From Saccoglossus kowalevskii (Eukaryota > Hemichordata > Enteropneusta > Harrimaniidae), in the NCBI RefSeq assembly GCF_000003605.2, contig NW_003141810.1, positions 2,028 through 41,797 of the forward strand: 39,770 nucleotides of DNA, given 5' to 3'. The translations under genes and the position numbers were made by a program. Positions within the stretch are counted from its first letter, which is position 1. The number at the start of each line of letters is the position of its first letter. Under the pieces are notes generated by a model. The model was not told where the DNA came from. It searched no databases and saw nothing but the letters and a program-made list of their open reading frames with translations. Below are positions 1-11,100 of this stretch, one piece after another.

Positions 1-36
1 TAACAGATCTAAGGCCAATATGTACATAATGTGGCA

Positions 37-124
37 GGCTGGAACCATTATTTATATAGGAGTGACACGGCTGGATCCATTATTTATATAGGGATGACAG
101 GACTGAGTCCATTATTTATACAAG
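37..124. repeat. 32-bp tandem repeat, about 2.7 copies
   Basis: Two nearly identical 32-bp units (37-68 and 69-100) and a partial third (101-124) share the core CCATTATTTATA. Diverged similarity at 13-36 suggests the array continues to the left. The 83-residue open frame across it is a by-product of the repeat. Confidence -1.
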
Positions 125-490
125 CTGAGAAAATAATAGGAAAATGTCCAGCAGTAAAGAATATTGGCGATGATTGGTTGATTTCAAAATATTATTTACT
201 GACGTTTCCAGCGACCTTGTTTTCGGTTACATTTCAATCGTTATCTTCACCATCTTCAAGCAATAAAAGTGCATCTTATTAAGCATATCCCACAATACAG
301 AGACAGTGATTTTCCCCGATATGCTATCGGCAATTTGATTGGCTCTTACTCGAAACCCGACGTAATTGGCTGACAGATCTCACGTGACAACAGAATATGA
401 ATCAACATATTTCGGTTATCCGTTCATTTGGAGATAAGATAAACCTGTCAAAAACACACCCGCTCGCCAATTACTAGTATTACAGTATCC
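125..490. other. Non-coding, no feature recognised
   Basis: AT-rich single-copy-looking DNA between the left-edge tandem repeat and the first dispersed repeat copy. I see no coding signal or RNA gene. Confidence -1.
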
Positions 491-812
491 TCGGTGGCGG
501 AGCTACGTCACAAGACGTTCCACGTTGCTAATACGCACACCACTGTACATGCATTTCTATGGGCTCTGTGGGCGCTGCTGTGGAACGCCGGTCGAGCCGG
601 TGAAAATTCGAGAAAACAAAACAAACTCAACTTTGAAGTAATCCTGAACAACCAAATTTATATATGTTACACACGTACGGCTAATCTTGTTACACTGTTC
701 AGGGGAGTCTCAAAAACCATTCGAAGATACCGTTTTCTGCGAGTTTTTGGCCTTTGTTTTCACCGCGAGGGTTGCCAGGCTGTGAAAATGCCCGGATGTC
801 CGCCCCGAGGAT
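491..812 (+). repeat. Dispersed ~330-bp repeat, copy 1
   Basis: This segment aligns along its whole length with 30625-30958 on the same strand. Shared blocks include a TCTATNGGNTCTGTG stretch near 560, CTTGTTACACT near 687, GCCTTTGTTTTCACC near 750 and AATGCCCGGATGTC near 787. The flanks do not match, so it is a dispersed element rather than a large segmental duplication. No poly-A tail, inverted termini or tRNA-like promoter is evident and the class is unknown. The 106-residue open frame here is not maintained in the other copy, so it is not called as a gene. Confidence -1.
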
Positions 813-848
813 AGATTCAGAAATGAACCTAACTACACCGTCTCTCTA

Positions 849-1019
849 ATGCACGCCCTCTAGCGTCGAATCGCTTCTATGACGTTAATTAATATAAGGG
901 GCGCCTTTCACAGCGACTTTTTCCGGAAGTAGTGAGACTGGGGTGCAAGAACGACGCCCGAATTTTTTATGTCTTCATTTTGAAATTACATGAACAATAT
1001 GTCGTTAGAGGGCGCGATA
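849..1019. mobile_element. Short inverted-repeat element (CCCTCTAGCG family), copy 1
   Basis: The left end reads CACGCCCTCTAGCGTCG and the right end TCGTTAGAGGGCGCGAT, imperfect inverted complements about 170 bp apart. The left end also matches that of the element at 9419-9637, including the following AATCGC and TGACGT blocks. No coding capacity; a non-autonomous DNA transposon is the likely class. No clear target duplication was found. Confidence -1.
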
Positions 1020-2048
1020 TATTAGAAAAGTGCATTTAAGTTGTACGAGTTAGGACAAACTGGACCACAATGAAACGCATAGTCAGAAACACGTGTATTC
1101 CATAAAATGTTCTAAAATAGGCACGTGACGTCACATCCTACATAGTCCAGATAAAAGCTAAAATACAATAGTTTAACATAAACAGTACTCGGTACACAAT
1201 CGTAAATGCCCACAAATTCAACACCTGTCTACGCATTACGCCATGGCACATCAGTAAGCACGTTACGTCATACCTATACTCAAATGAGGGTAGGTATAAC
1301 GTAATCTTGAGTCAATATGGCGTGAATCACAGTGATATGACATGCGCAGATGGAAAGCTATTTACGTCACAAACTATTCCACTTTGCGTCAATGATAAGA
1401 TAAAAAGAATATAAATACATTAAATAATTATTATATTATAACTTGTATATACAACTGTTCTCGCGTGATTTAGTCATAACAGGTGAGTTCATGTCAAACT
1501 GCTAAGATAAGATGTATTGTAAAGTGTTGGACTGCAATTACACACATTTCTTTAATTATACATTTGATTGCGCATGACCGGAATGTATTTGACGTCCAAT
1601 TAATGCAATCGTAATAAATACTAGTATGACGCACTAGTATCAGATTCTGTGATTGGTTGCCCAACTAACCAAATGAGATGAAACGTCAATACTAATTAAG
1701 GAGATGCACAGACGCGGTCTATGCTTTGCAAAATCTTAATCAAAATGAGGATATATCATAAGTTCGTTGGTGTACAGATAAACGTGAAAATGGTCCACTC
1801 AGCTAATTGAGAGTGACACTTGATAGAACCATAGTGGTGAAAGCTTCATTCGCGCCAACCTTGAATTCCGAGTCCCGATTCTAAAATGACAGCTGACCAC
1901 ACGACCGTGCTGCAGCCGTTAGTTTTCACCGCACCTAGAAAGAACAAATTAAAGAAGTGTATTTTTCTTTCTTTTTTATAAAACCTCTTATTTGTACAAA
2001 ACTCTGTTTTTTTCGTCATATTTCAGAAGCGTGTTTTATGCTCGTTAT
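1020..2048. other. Non-coding DNA downstream of the neurotrophin gene
   Basis: No coding region recognised. It should hold the neurotrophin 3'UTR on the minus strand. The only canonical AATAAA near the gene overlaps the stop codon, and a TATAAA variant lies near 1975-1981, so the polyadenylation site is unresolved. A CRE palindrome TGACGTCA lies at 1126-1133, and a hairpin at 1263-1304 is listed separately. Confidence -1.
1263..1304. repeat. 14-bp inverted repeat (potential hairpin)
   Basis: TTACGTCATACCTA pairs with TAGGTATAACGTAA with one mismatch around a 14-base loop. No T-run follows in either direction and no gene depends on it. Its function is unknown. Confidence -1.
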
Positions 2049-2795
2049 TTATTTTCTCAACTTTCTAAGTAGAGCAAATAATAAGGCATCCCTGGTTGAC
2101 CGTATCAACGGCTCTTCTCTTCTTTGTAGTGCACAAACACACGACGTTTTGATGGCAATCCAGTCCCAGTCTTCGGTTCCATATGTTGTTTGTATCATGG
2201 CATATGCCCACGTTTTCTTCTCTTTACAAACCGAACTGTACTCGTGCGTGTCAATTCCTCGACAGTTGTTTTCAGGGGGCGCTGTTTCGCCCGTTGTCTT
2301 ACAGGACGTTTCATAAAAATATTGCCCAATTGTTGTGTTGTCCCTAATTTTAAACATCGATAAAACTGTAACATTTTGTCCATAAATATCTGTAGCCCAT
2401 TTTTTAGTAACCCACCCACTCTTGCTGTCACAGACCGACATTTCAGGGTGTATCATCACCCGTCGTTTATCACGGTTATGAGACTCGGACTTTTCCGTGT
2501 CGTCGTCGTATGTGTTCGGATCCGGAAATGACGTTACGTGCCATGGAGGCGTTGTTGGCCTGGCGGTAGAAAAAGTCACTAAGTTCGACAACAAGGCAGG
2601 ATTTTGATTTGAAATGTCATTAATGTTTTCATAGTTAGTATGGGGTATGTGATGCCCCACATGAATATCGTCATCTTCCGTATCTTTTCTGTCGTTAAAT
2701 ATATACCGATATGTCCTGGGCGACCTGGACGCAGTGTCCACTGATTCCAAACACATCAACATCAATATCAGCAAACTACAGAATAATTTCACCAT
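2049..2795 (-). CDS. Neurotrophin (NGF/BDNF family) prepropeptide, single coding exon
   Basis: A secreted growth factor of the cystine-knot neurotrophin family, expected to signal through Trk and p75-type receptors. The protein has 248 residues from the ATG at 2795, the usual precursor length. Residues 1-22 form a signal peptide (hydrophobic FCSLLILMLMCL, likely cut after VDTA). Residues 23-112 are the pro-region, ending in a furin site R108-D-K-R-R112. Residues 113-248 are the mature factor. Six knot cysteines lie at 122, 165, 178, 190, 219 and 221; the spacings of 43, 12 and 2 equal those of NGF. Family motifs SVCDS, CRGID and TSCVCAL are present. W128 and W210 align with NGF W21 and W99, but NGF W76 is Tyr186. 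N-glycosylation sequons occur at N141 and N153. The loop between cysteines 2 and 3 is three residues longer than in NGF, and the C-terminus runs 27 residues past the last cysteine. I chose this start because it follows a splice acceptor and has a strong Kozak context (A at -3, G at +4). The family call is secure; orthology is inferred. Confidence -1.
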   Translation of the reverse strand: MVKLFCSLLILMLMCLESVDTASRSPRTYRYIFNDRKDTEDDDIHVGHHIPHTNYENINDISNQNPALLSNLVTFSTARPTTPPWHVTSFPDPNTYDDDTEKSESHNRDKRRVMIHPEMSVCDSKSGWVTKKWATDIYGQNVTVLSMFKIRDNTTIGQYFYETSCKTTGETAPPENNCRGIDTHEYSSVCKEKKTWAYAMIQTTYGTEDWDWIAIKTSCVCALQRREEPLIRSTRDALLFALLRKLRK

Positions 2796-2798
2796 TCT

Positions 2799-2820
2799 CT
2801 GTAAGAAAAAAAAAACGAGT
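2799..2820 (-). promoter_or_regulatory. 3' splice site (acceptor) before the neurotrophin ATG
   Basis: Read on the minus strand, a run of ten T followed by CTTACAG lies immediately upstream of AGAATGG. This is a textbook polypyrimidine tract and acceptor, placing the exon start near 2798, three bases before the start codon. It implies at least one upstream 5'UTR exon, as in vertebrate neurotrophin genes, where alternative 5' exons splice to one coding exon. The matching donor cannot be picked from sequence alone. The in-frame ATG at 2846 would lie inside this intron. Confidence -1.
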
Positions 2821-4136
2821 GTATCATTATCTATGCATCTACACATCTACACTGAAGAAATACCGCTACTTTTGCAAACGAGAAATCATCCCATTGCTTC
2901 GTTCAGAAAACGAAAGTCGTCGGGCGGCCAGTAAGGGCGATTTACCAGAGCGTTCGCAGACGCGAGTCTCGTATATACTTGTTCCTCAATTTCCTAACAC
3001 TGTTCAGTTCTGAGAACAATTCTTTTATCAACTTCATTCCGTAGATTTCGAAATTGGGTTTAATGTCTGATGTATGAATTTGGTTACGGAATTTCGCAGC
3101 GAGTTCTGTTTCGACAAAACCGAACGACCTGATATTCGTGTTCTTAATGTTTCCATAACCACCTGGCAAAATGAAATGATGCATTTGTTGATAAATTCTC
3201 ATTACAAAAAAGAAATACGTACTCTAGACTAAATGAATGAATTGTTGAATGATATCGTTAGTGCTGAGTGTGAATCATACTAAATCTCACAAGTAAAAAA
3301 CATGACATTTTGAAACATTGAATCGAAAGTCTTGTGAAATTTCCTAACTATCCGTTTCTGCCACCGTCCGAAACTCGATCTGAGTTGGTCAATAAAATAT
3401 TGATAGCATGCATTTACTAAATTGATTCCAGGATTCGAATGAAGGAACCTTCAAAAATGACGTTTTTTTAAAGAGTTCTATGTAACCACGGGTGTACAGA
3501 GAGATATAGACAAACCCTGGTAATGTATTCAGCTGAAGGATCCCGAATACAGTAGTTATGTTTTTACGTGGGGTCCAGGGTGACTACAATTACATTGTTA
3601 TTGGCTTAGTTTACGCTAAGAGCCACGGGTACCCATATCATCAATGTGGCAACCGTAGACCATACACGGCGTATTCAGCAACATGATAAAAACATTAACG
3701 TTATTTTAACACGTATTGTGTTATGATTACATAAATAACATTATCTACGATCGCCTTCCGTTTGAACGCCGCAGCTGGCAACTGTGACTATAACCGTATT
3801 TAAACAAAGCCCAATTATAGCGCCACGTGCATCATCGTTTAACAATGCACACAATCCATATTCCGGCTTTATTAAGACGCAAATTATTGATTTCAATATT
3901 TCTTCGCAGACTAAATATAGGCATACCGGTGTACGGTTATTCAATTTGAACAAGCTCACATGTCACGTGCATTACGCGCTTGGGTAAACCACAAGGGTTA
4001 AAGGTCACCGGTGTCGCTACCACTTAACGTGGAGCCTCGCAATGGTTAGTTACATTAACCCATCACTGTGGTGCCCCGGTGAATTAACGCACATTACACA
4101 CACGCTACTTACACGTTTCCGATTTCGTCGTCGCGG

Positions 4137-4144
4137 TGACGTCA
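4137..4144. promoter_or_regulatory. CRE palindrome TGACGTCA
   Basis: A full CREB/ATF consensus site about 1.3 kb upstream of the neurotrophin start codon. CREB control is known for vertebrate BDNF; a link here is only inference from position, since the same palindrome recurs elsewhere in the window. Confidence -1.
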
Positions 4145-4527
4145 TAGACATTTGTTTGTTCCGGGGCTTTCCGTGAACTTCCAGTCTCCAAATCCTATAC
4201 CTAATAAATTGTAGTAAGGGGCTGGCCACATGAAAACATGGGAGGAAAGAAGATTTGGTAAAAAAAAAACTGCAAGCGAGACACCAAGAGAAACAGTAAA
4301 TTGCATATCAGGTGCTGCAAGGAAAATGATGTCAGCACATTAATTTAAAAAAAATACGAAAAAAAATGCTATGGCCACACTCTTCAAGCCACAGCTCATT
4401 ATTTCAAATGTTTACCCCTAAGGTATCTTGCTCCCGATCAAGCCGATTCAACCACGACGTTATTTCGTGACCAGCCGATTACAAAAATGACTGGGATTAT
4501 TTTTTCTGACTTCCAGGAAATGGAGAA

Positions 4528-4535
4528 TGACGTCA
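4528..4535. promoter_or_regulatory. CRE palindrome TGACGTCA
   Basis: Second full CRE upstream of the neurotrophin gene, about 390 bp from the first. The same caution applies. Confidence -1.
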
Positions 4536-5051
4536 TCGATTGATTAATTTATTTGTCAATGAATGATTAATAAAGACGGAGGCAGTAACGGGGTGAGTCG
4601 GTCATATTTGGATACTTGATGGGAGCTTACTCGTGTTAAGTCCTTTAATAAAACCTAATACATTGATATTTGCTGCGCCATACCACTATGTGCGTCACAG
4701 CTTATTTCAGGCTAGCGTATACGCACATAAACTCTCGGCTCTCTATATTTGCCCGGAAGTCACAGTAAATTGCATAGCGGTCACGTGATTTCGGATGAGA
4801 ACCGCGTCTGAAGGGCCTTCTTCATATCGGTCATTTCGGTGAATAAAACTTTAGCGGCTATGAGCTGCCGTTGTTTGTACGTCAAACAGTCAATACCTGA
4901 AAAGTGCAGTGGTTGTTCTGAATGACAAATTAGGTTTAACAAGTCAGATAAACGCAATGCCCTATGGTAACGATATAACAAAACTGTCGTATACATAAGT
5001 AGATCTTGCCTATCCCGTCATGCAATATAACCAGTGGCATTTGAGATGCTC

Positions 5052-5062
5052 AAGATGGCGGC
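5052..5062 (+). promoter_or_regulatory. YY1-type motif AAGATGGCGGC
   Basis: Exact match to the extended YY1 consensus, followed by GC-rich CGGCAG in an otherwise AT-rich region. In animals such sites often sit at transcription starts just downstream of the TSS, usually in the sense orientation, which here is opposite to the neurotrophin gene. No downstream gene was recognised on the plus strand, so the role is uncertain. Confidence -1.
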
Positions 5063-6827
5063 CGGCAGACAATGAATATTTTCATACCTCTTTATAAGGA
5101 AATTACGAAATAATTAAACGATACCTTCCGGTTATTTGGCCACAATGTAGAGGTGGCGCCAGAATCGAAAAAGTACGGATCAAGATACTTGAAACTGACA
5201 GATTTTGTCGAAATCCAATGAAGCAGGGGATATCGCTGCCAGTGGTCGACATTGTTAATGCTTGAGGTGGCGGCAATGAAAACGCTCACTTTAATTTCGT
5301 ACCATGACCGGAAACAGGCTACCGTACGCAATGTGTGTGGTACAAAAGGCGAATTGACTGCCAACTATGCGTGAGATTTGTGTTGTTCGGTTTGCTGCGT
5401 TTTCGTCGGTGTTTGTTTGATCACCGTCGTAATTCGAAAACATTCCGAGAAACGACGCTGCGGTAATTACGTCTCGCGAATTATTGGTACCATAACGGGG
5501 ACTCTATTTTGGGTTAGTGAGATTCTAAATCGCAGGCAATGACAACGAATCATGTCGCACAATGTACGATAAGCTGTATGTCGTAAGTCAGACTCGAGAA
5601 ATTCGATTCCACAAACTTGAAAGCAGATGATCAGAGTAGCGCGAGAGTCTAATAACCCGAGCCCGCAAATAAGTAGTGTGATAAGTTTAATCCAATAGGT
5701 TACTTTAATCTCAGCGATTTTAGTGAAACTGGATTTTCAATAACAGTAACGCGATCAATAAATAAGACCCAATCTATTTTTGCTTCCTCTGCCATGTTGA
5801 CTGAACGTATTTCATGACAGGGCACGCAGTGGGTACAGTTTGCTTTTACCCCAACAGCTCGTTATTATGATTTGAAGATATTGAAAATATTATGACCTTC
5901 GACCTCTAGTTTACGGAATATACTCTAAAAATGGAAACTATTGATAAGATGCTATTATTAAACACCTTTATTGAATGGACTAAAAAAAGATTCACGGCTT
6001 TCTTATTGTGTACGCCTGTGCGTCACACAGTTTTATATTTCATTAATGAAATTTTTCATAAATAACCAATAAATTTATTTTTTTCTTCATGCTGCAAACT
6101 ATGGTCTTATGAAGTTGCATTTTGAAGTAATTTCTATACCTTTATTTGATTTAAGGAAAAGGTGTTGTCAAATGAAATGTGAAGTAAAACAATCATTTAA
6201 TATAAAGTTGAATACATACAATCCCCGCTATTTACACATTAATACTATTCGAAATACCCCCAAATCTATAGGAATGATCTGAGAGCGTAGCTTGTAAATG
6301 ATCTTTTTATTAGACAGAATAACTAAGACGTAAAGCTATAGCTGTCACGGATTCCGTGAATAAGTATGGAATATTGTTATCAACGCGATATTCATATTAA
6401 AACTCTTATAAAACGCACTTATCAAAATGATATGTTCTTTTCAGCATTATACATGTCGCGCGAGGCGCCAAACAATAGAACGTGTGGTTCCTAATCATCC
6501 AATATCACAGATAATAATTATGCTGACACGGTTTCGACCTTCAAACGCCATTTAAATAGCAAAATATAATTTTGAATAATTTATTAATATATCACCAACA
6601 AATTAAATTAATAACGCAACAATGAGAATTATAATAAAAACTACATGATTGTTGTCAGAAGGTCACAACCCTCATTCTTCTCATGGAGTGTGTCATATAA
6701 ATAACAAATTTCGAACTAGAATTTCATATTTTTCCCGCCAAAATGTCTAGTAGGCGCAATAGTTGATGTATGTTTCCATATTTTTCTCAGATAGACGTAA
6801 TTTTCTATAAGCTACATATTTTAAATA

Positions 6828-6840
6828 TATATATATATAT
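6828..6840. repeat. (AT)n microsatellite
   Basis: A short uninterrupted AT dinucleotide run in an AT-rich stretch. Similar runs occur near 7741-7757, 31580 and 34796. Confidence -1.
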
Positions 6841-6921
6841 AAACAATTATACAGGCATTTAGAGGGTTTATTTAAACATATTTGTTTTCAATATTATTGC
6901 TTGGGCCAGTATTTAATGTGT

Positions 6922-7030
6922 CACAGCTGTCATACTGCGTCGTATTTGACATGCGCCCCATGCATCGTATACAACTCGCGTAAACAAATACATAGTTTAC
7001 ACGTAATTAGAACGCGCTACTCAACGACTG
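6922..7030 (+). mobile_element. Decayed MITE of the TTAA/GTCGTCG family
   Basis: Contains the family order: a CTGCGTCGTATTTGACATG block, CATCGTATACAAC, CGCGTAAACAAATACAT, then GAACGCGCTAC and CAACGACTGCG. The termini are eroded and there are several indels, so this is an old copy. Confidence -1.
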
Positions 7031-9207
7031 CGTCCCGCGCTTCACAATAAAAAAACAACATACACGCATGGGTGTTTGTGTAGTTGTATCTATCATTAAT
7101 ATCTACATTTTGATTGGGCAAATTAACCTAATATTTAAATATGTTTATAATTGTTTATTTGTAGCGTAACAACAAATTGCTCAAATCAATAGACCATTTT
7201 CCGTTGACTGCGAGAATCACGCGTTATGCGTGAAATCGAACGTAAAAACAGGACAAACAAAGGTCATAGCGTCGTAGTGGCGTCAAACATCGCGTGGGAT
7301 TCGACAAACGCGAAGTATTTTGGGGACATTTCCATGCTTAATAATGTGCTGTCCACATTTGATGATAAGCAATTTTGATTAAGTAAAGGTATTCGGAAGC
7401 AATATTCCTCTGTCGAAGATCGGCCGGTCGATGTGAGTTACGAAATAAAGAAATTCTAGTTCAAAATCAAATCGTTCGATTTTTGCGGCAGACGTTCGAC
7501 GCGCGTTTTTCATACATCTCGCGAGATCTCGCAATTGTACGGAAAATCCCCTATTGAAACTAAACACATGAACATCGCCTGTGTATTTGAATGTATAACC
7601 TTAGTTTGCATACTAATTACCTAATTTACATACTTGATTTGAAGAAATTGTTCTGACATATAAAAAAAATATACACAAAGAAAAACAAAAATTATTCGAA
7701 CAATTAAATATTACTAAATAAAATCTATAAAATGTGAATATATAAATATATATATATGTAAAAAACATATTCACTCACGCAGCCCTTCGAGATTATCCCG
7801 CGAAATACTTCATGCTATCCGTACTGTCGGTTGCCAACACATCAAAGTCGATGTATGCATAGCACTATCCCAGCAAAACCACAATCCAATTTATATGTTA
7901 TTTGCACACTGACAACCACCCACGCTGCCAGTACGTTGCAACAGACTGCCTCGGACAGTAGTGTTAGTCACAACACCGACTCGGAGGAGGCCATTTCCAG
8001 AAATAATTCTATTAACTCGGCGTCCCGATTTCGTATACAGTATTAAATAATGTAAATATTGATGAGAACTACCAAAAAACATATAGTCTGTCAAGTTTAC
8101 CTCGAAACGATCAATTAACTAACATATTTCCTAAAGAAAATCGGGTGCGGTTTGAAAAAACGGCTCGAAAAACCTATTTTATCGCATAAAAGTCTCACAA
8201 TGTAGACTGTCCCACATTGGGCGAAGATGTAATCTTCAGTTAACACACAAAAATGGCAAGGTTCATGCCAGTACTGGTTGTGACATCAACAGGTCCTGGA
8301 CGATACGATAGACATACTATAAACGAATATATATTATAGGACCCTTAATCACATTTTAATCACAATTTGTTCAAATTCCCAAATAATTAGGCATTAATTT
8401 GACGAGATTGTCTTTCTGAATTGACCTGTATAGTGCCTTGCTATTTGATGACGTAGATGGGACTTAAACTCTGACCAAATGTACATTTACTAATAAAAGA
8501 ACACGCAGTTCGAATCATAGACATGATTCGCGTAATTGATTTGCTACACGTTGATGAATATTTAATGAAGCAGCTATGACGTAGCGTCCCGACTTTTGTC
8601 TAACGCAAACGCGTCAAACATAGATTGCTACAATGTCCTAATTAGAGTAGCTATGCTCGAGTTCTAATCGCAATCTGTCTCCAGTCACTTCAACCCTATT
8701 AAAAGTTAATTTGAAAGCTAGTAAATAACCACAGAAGTAAAATTGAGATCATTTGGCCTGGGGGTCATGTTGTCAGCAACGTACTCGTTTCTTTTTTTTT
8801 TTACTGGGCATGTAAGACAATTAGAACAAAGTCGTCATCCCACGTGAGAAATGACGATTACATGACGTCATGGTGTCGCCCATCCCCGTCCATCATGATA
8901 TGTTTTTTTCTTCTTGTACGATATTTTCCCAAAACGTGACTTTATATTCCCAGTTACGAGAAAATAGTGTGTGTTGGTTATATGAATATTGCACAAATTC
9001 CAATAGTGGAGGAGACGGCGTTGTTTCATTTACAAAAACAAATCAGGGATCGGCTGACGACGATGCTGTAAAACATTTTAATGGGAAGTACATATTTTAG
9101 ACTTTTCATGATGTTGCTTTAAAGTGACTACCAGGTTTATTAAAAATATTTGTGTAAGTGAAAACGTGCTCAAGATAAATAAACAAATGCGGATTCACGA
9201 ATTCAAA
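7031..9207. other. Non-coding, no gene recognised
   Basis: AT-rich DNA with AT microsatellite runs near 7740. A CRE palindrome is at 8863-8870. The open frames here (for example 7831-8046) begin at non-ATG codons or lack any family resemblance. Confidence -1.
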
Positions 9208-9315
9208 CGCCACAGTCGTCGCGATGCCGCGTCGTGTTCGATGTGGGTCCCATGCGACGATTACATCGCATGTAAAATACATGGTTTGTTTACACATGAT
9301 TCATTATGCGTCACT
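9208..9315 (+). mobile_element. MITE of the TTAA/GTCGTCG family, left-complete copy
   Basis: Begins with GCCACAGTCGTCGCGATGCC, followed by the family blocks GTCGTGTTCGATGTGGG, GCGACGATTACA, and GTAAAATACATGGTTTGTTT. The right terminal repeat is not recognisable. The preceding 30 bp (TTCACGAATTCAAACGC) resembles a right-hand internal block, so a second, truncated copy may lie directly upstream. Confidence -1.
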
Positions 9316-9418
9316 TTTAAAAGTAATTCTTACCATTGTGTGAACAACTGTGTTTTATTTTTTTTAACTGACAATACTGGAAGTATCATTGACGTATTCA
9401 CTGATTGGTCGAAGAGAT

Positions 9419-9637
9419 GTCGCGCCCTCTAGCGACAAAGCGCTTGAGTGACGTAAAATGACGTAAATTTGTGAAAGGTAAATCCTTCAAAGCGTAGTTA
9501 TGTAGTCGTTAGTTACATAGACTATGGTAAATCCTTCAAAAAAATAATTTTCTATCTGCATTGATCAAAACAATATGGACGTTTTAAATAGACTTCCATT
9601 CACGTAATAGACGTGCTTAATCGCTAGAGGGCGCGAC
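9419..9637. mobile_element. Inverted-repeat element (CCCTCTAGCG family), copy 2
   Basis: Perfect 17-bp terminal inverted repeats: GTCGCGCCCTCTAGCGA at the left, and its exact complement at 9621-9637. The similarity continues inward in weaker form (AAGCGCTTGAGTGACGT against AAGCACGTCTATTACGT). Length 219 bp with no coding capacity, typical of a MITE. Internally GGTAAATCCTTCAAA occurs twice, 48 bp apart. No target duplication is evident. Confidence -1.
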
Positions 9638-11100
9638 GGGGAATGAAGTATTTGTTGCCAAAATTCACTCAGACACCCAATTTGTTAGCATCCTGGTCCC
9701 AATTCAAGTCTAGTCTGGGCTACGTCACTTGTAATGCAGCCCACCCTATTCCTGTCAAGGTACGTGCATTGTTCCTAGCAACAGTTGTTCACGTGCGAAG
9801 AACTGGACAAGTTCAAATTTATGACCTTTCGAATAAAATACAGGACGCATTACGGTATTCCCACGGGCAGGACACATGGGCGTTTCACATCTAAACACAT
9901 GGTTAGCAGAGTGACGTTGATATATAGCCTAGCTTAATACTGACATTTACCTTGTACCGTCTTTTAGTATAATTGACTATGTAAATGTGGATCATTAAAT
10001 GCGGCTCGAAGATCTAAAGCCTTCCTCATTATTAGAGCTATCATAGTTGATGTATGAATATGCATACTTCGATAGCTGTTAATGTTAAAACCATATAATC
10101 TTGCGTTTATCTTATTTATTACTCTCGTTTGTTACAAAAATAGGTAAATGGCTCTTCTCGATTACAATCACAATAATATATTCATCAATATCGCGGTGGT
10201 GAAGATGGTCTCCGTCTCCGGGGAGAGTACTCGCATAGAAGAAGTACTGATATCGGCTCCGACGTGCTTTTCTAAACATTTTACGGAACTGTGAGTCCTC
10301 TTTTTCAGAATGATGTAGAATTAACCCCCCCCCCTTTTTTTTTAGGGTCATGTAGAACTCAACTGTGATTTCCATTGACTCTGGAGACCGAAAACTGAAC
10401 CAATATAATGTCTATGATGGGGATATATGCAAATGTAATTACGCATGCATGACATTTGATGCTTGATTTCGTGGAATTAAATGAAAAGTTTGTTAAATAT
10501 AAAATATTATGTATATTATTTTTATTATTTAGCGATTAACTCTACTCTAGTCAAACTGTGGAATTTACACCCCGCACAGGAGATGGGCGGTTTCGCAGTC
10601 ACTCGCACCGGCACGTTTGCTTTTCAAGTGAAGTAGGATTTAACACGTACTTGTATTTGGACATGAGATGAAAACATGTGCGTTACATGCGCACAAGTAC
10701 AGCAAAGTTGCGCACAAATATATCATAACATCTATATCAATGTTTCAGGCTATGTTTTGAGTTATTGTCATAAAATTAGGTTAGTTACAAACATGATCGT
10801 TAACACTTCCCGACATGCAATTTTTAATGGATTTTATCGTATCTCCCCTGGCTGTTTCAGTGACTTGATAGCGCAACACTTTAGGAAATCACAACGTCTG
10901 GGCGACAACTTGTCGTGGGAAATTAACAATTTAATGTTTTGAGTTAGTTTTATAGTTATCGACGTCTCGGGATGATTCACCATGGTATTGGACAATCGTG
11001 ATGTCAGGTCCGTATTTTTAAATCAGCGGAAATGTGTATACCATACAGTGAATTGCATCGATGTCTATAACGGTGACACATTCAGGTTAGCTTGAACATA
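9638..11100. other. Non-coding, no gene recognised
   Basis: Contains open frames of 60-90 codons on both strands without conserved motifs; one includes poly-Lys/poly-Gly encoded by homopolymers near 10325-10345. A partial inverted repeat with AGCTATC/GATAGCT arms lies at about 10037-10078. Confidence -1.

Larger units (their letters stand above)
2821..6921. other. Upstream region of the neurotrophin gene, non-coding
   Basis: About 4.1 kb without a recognisable coding exon. It should contain the 5'UTR exon(s) and promoter of the minus-strand neurotrophin gene. Motifs seen are CRE palindromes at 4137-4144 and 4528-4535 and a YY1-type AAGATGGCGGC at 5052-5062. The short open frames on both strands have no family motifs or plausible splice structure. 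Confidence -1.

Noticed and set aside
494-814. 106-codon frame near the left end as a gene
   Set aside because: It sits inside a dispersed repeat whose other copy (30625-30958) does not keep the frame.
2796-2846. Upstream in-frame ATG at 2846 as the neurotrophin start
   Set aside because: The 17 extra codons cover a polypyrimidine tract and a splice acceptor, and would put 17 residues in front of the signal peptide. The ATG at 2795 has the stronger context.
9124-9432. 102-codon plus-strand frame
   Set aside because: It runs across a MITE copy (9208-9315) into the terminus of a second element, so it is a chance frame over transposon sequence.
10112-10375. 87-codon minus-strand frame
   Set aside because: It includes homopolymer-encoded Lys and Gly runs and no known domain. 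No splice or start context supports it.
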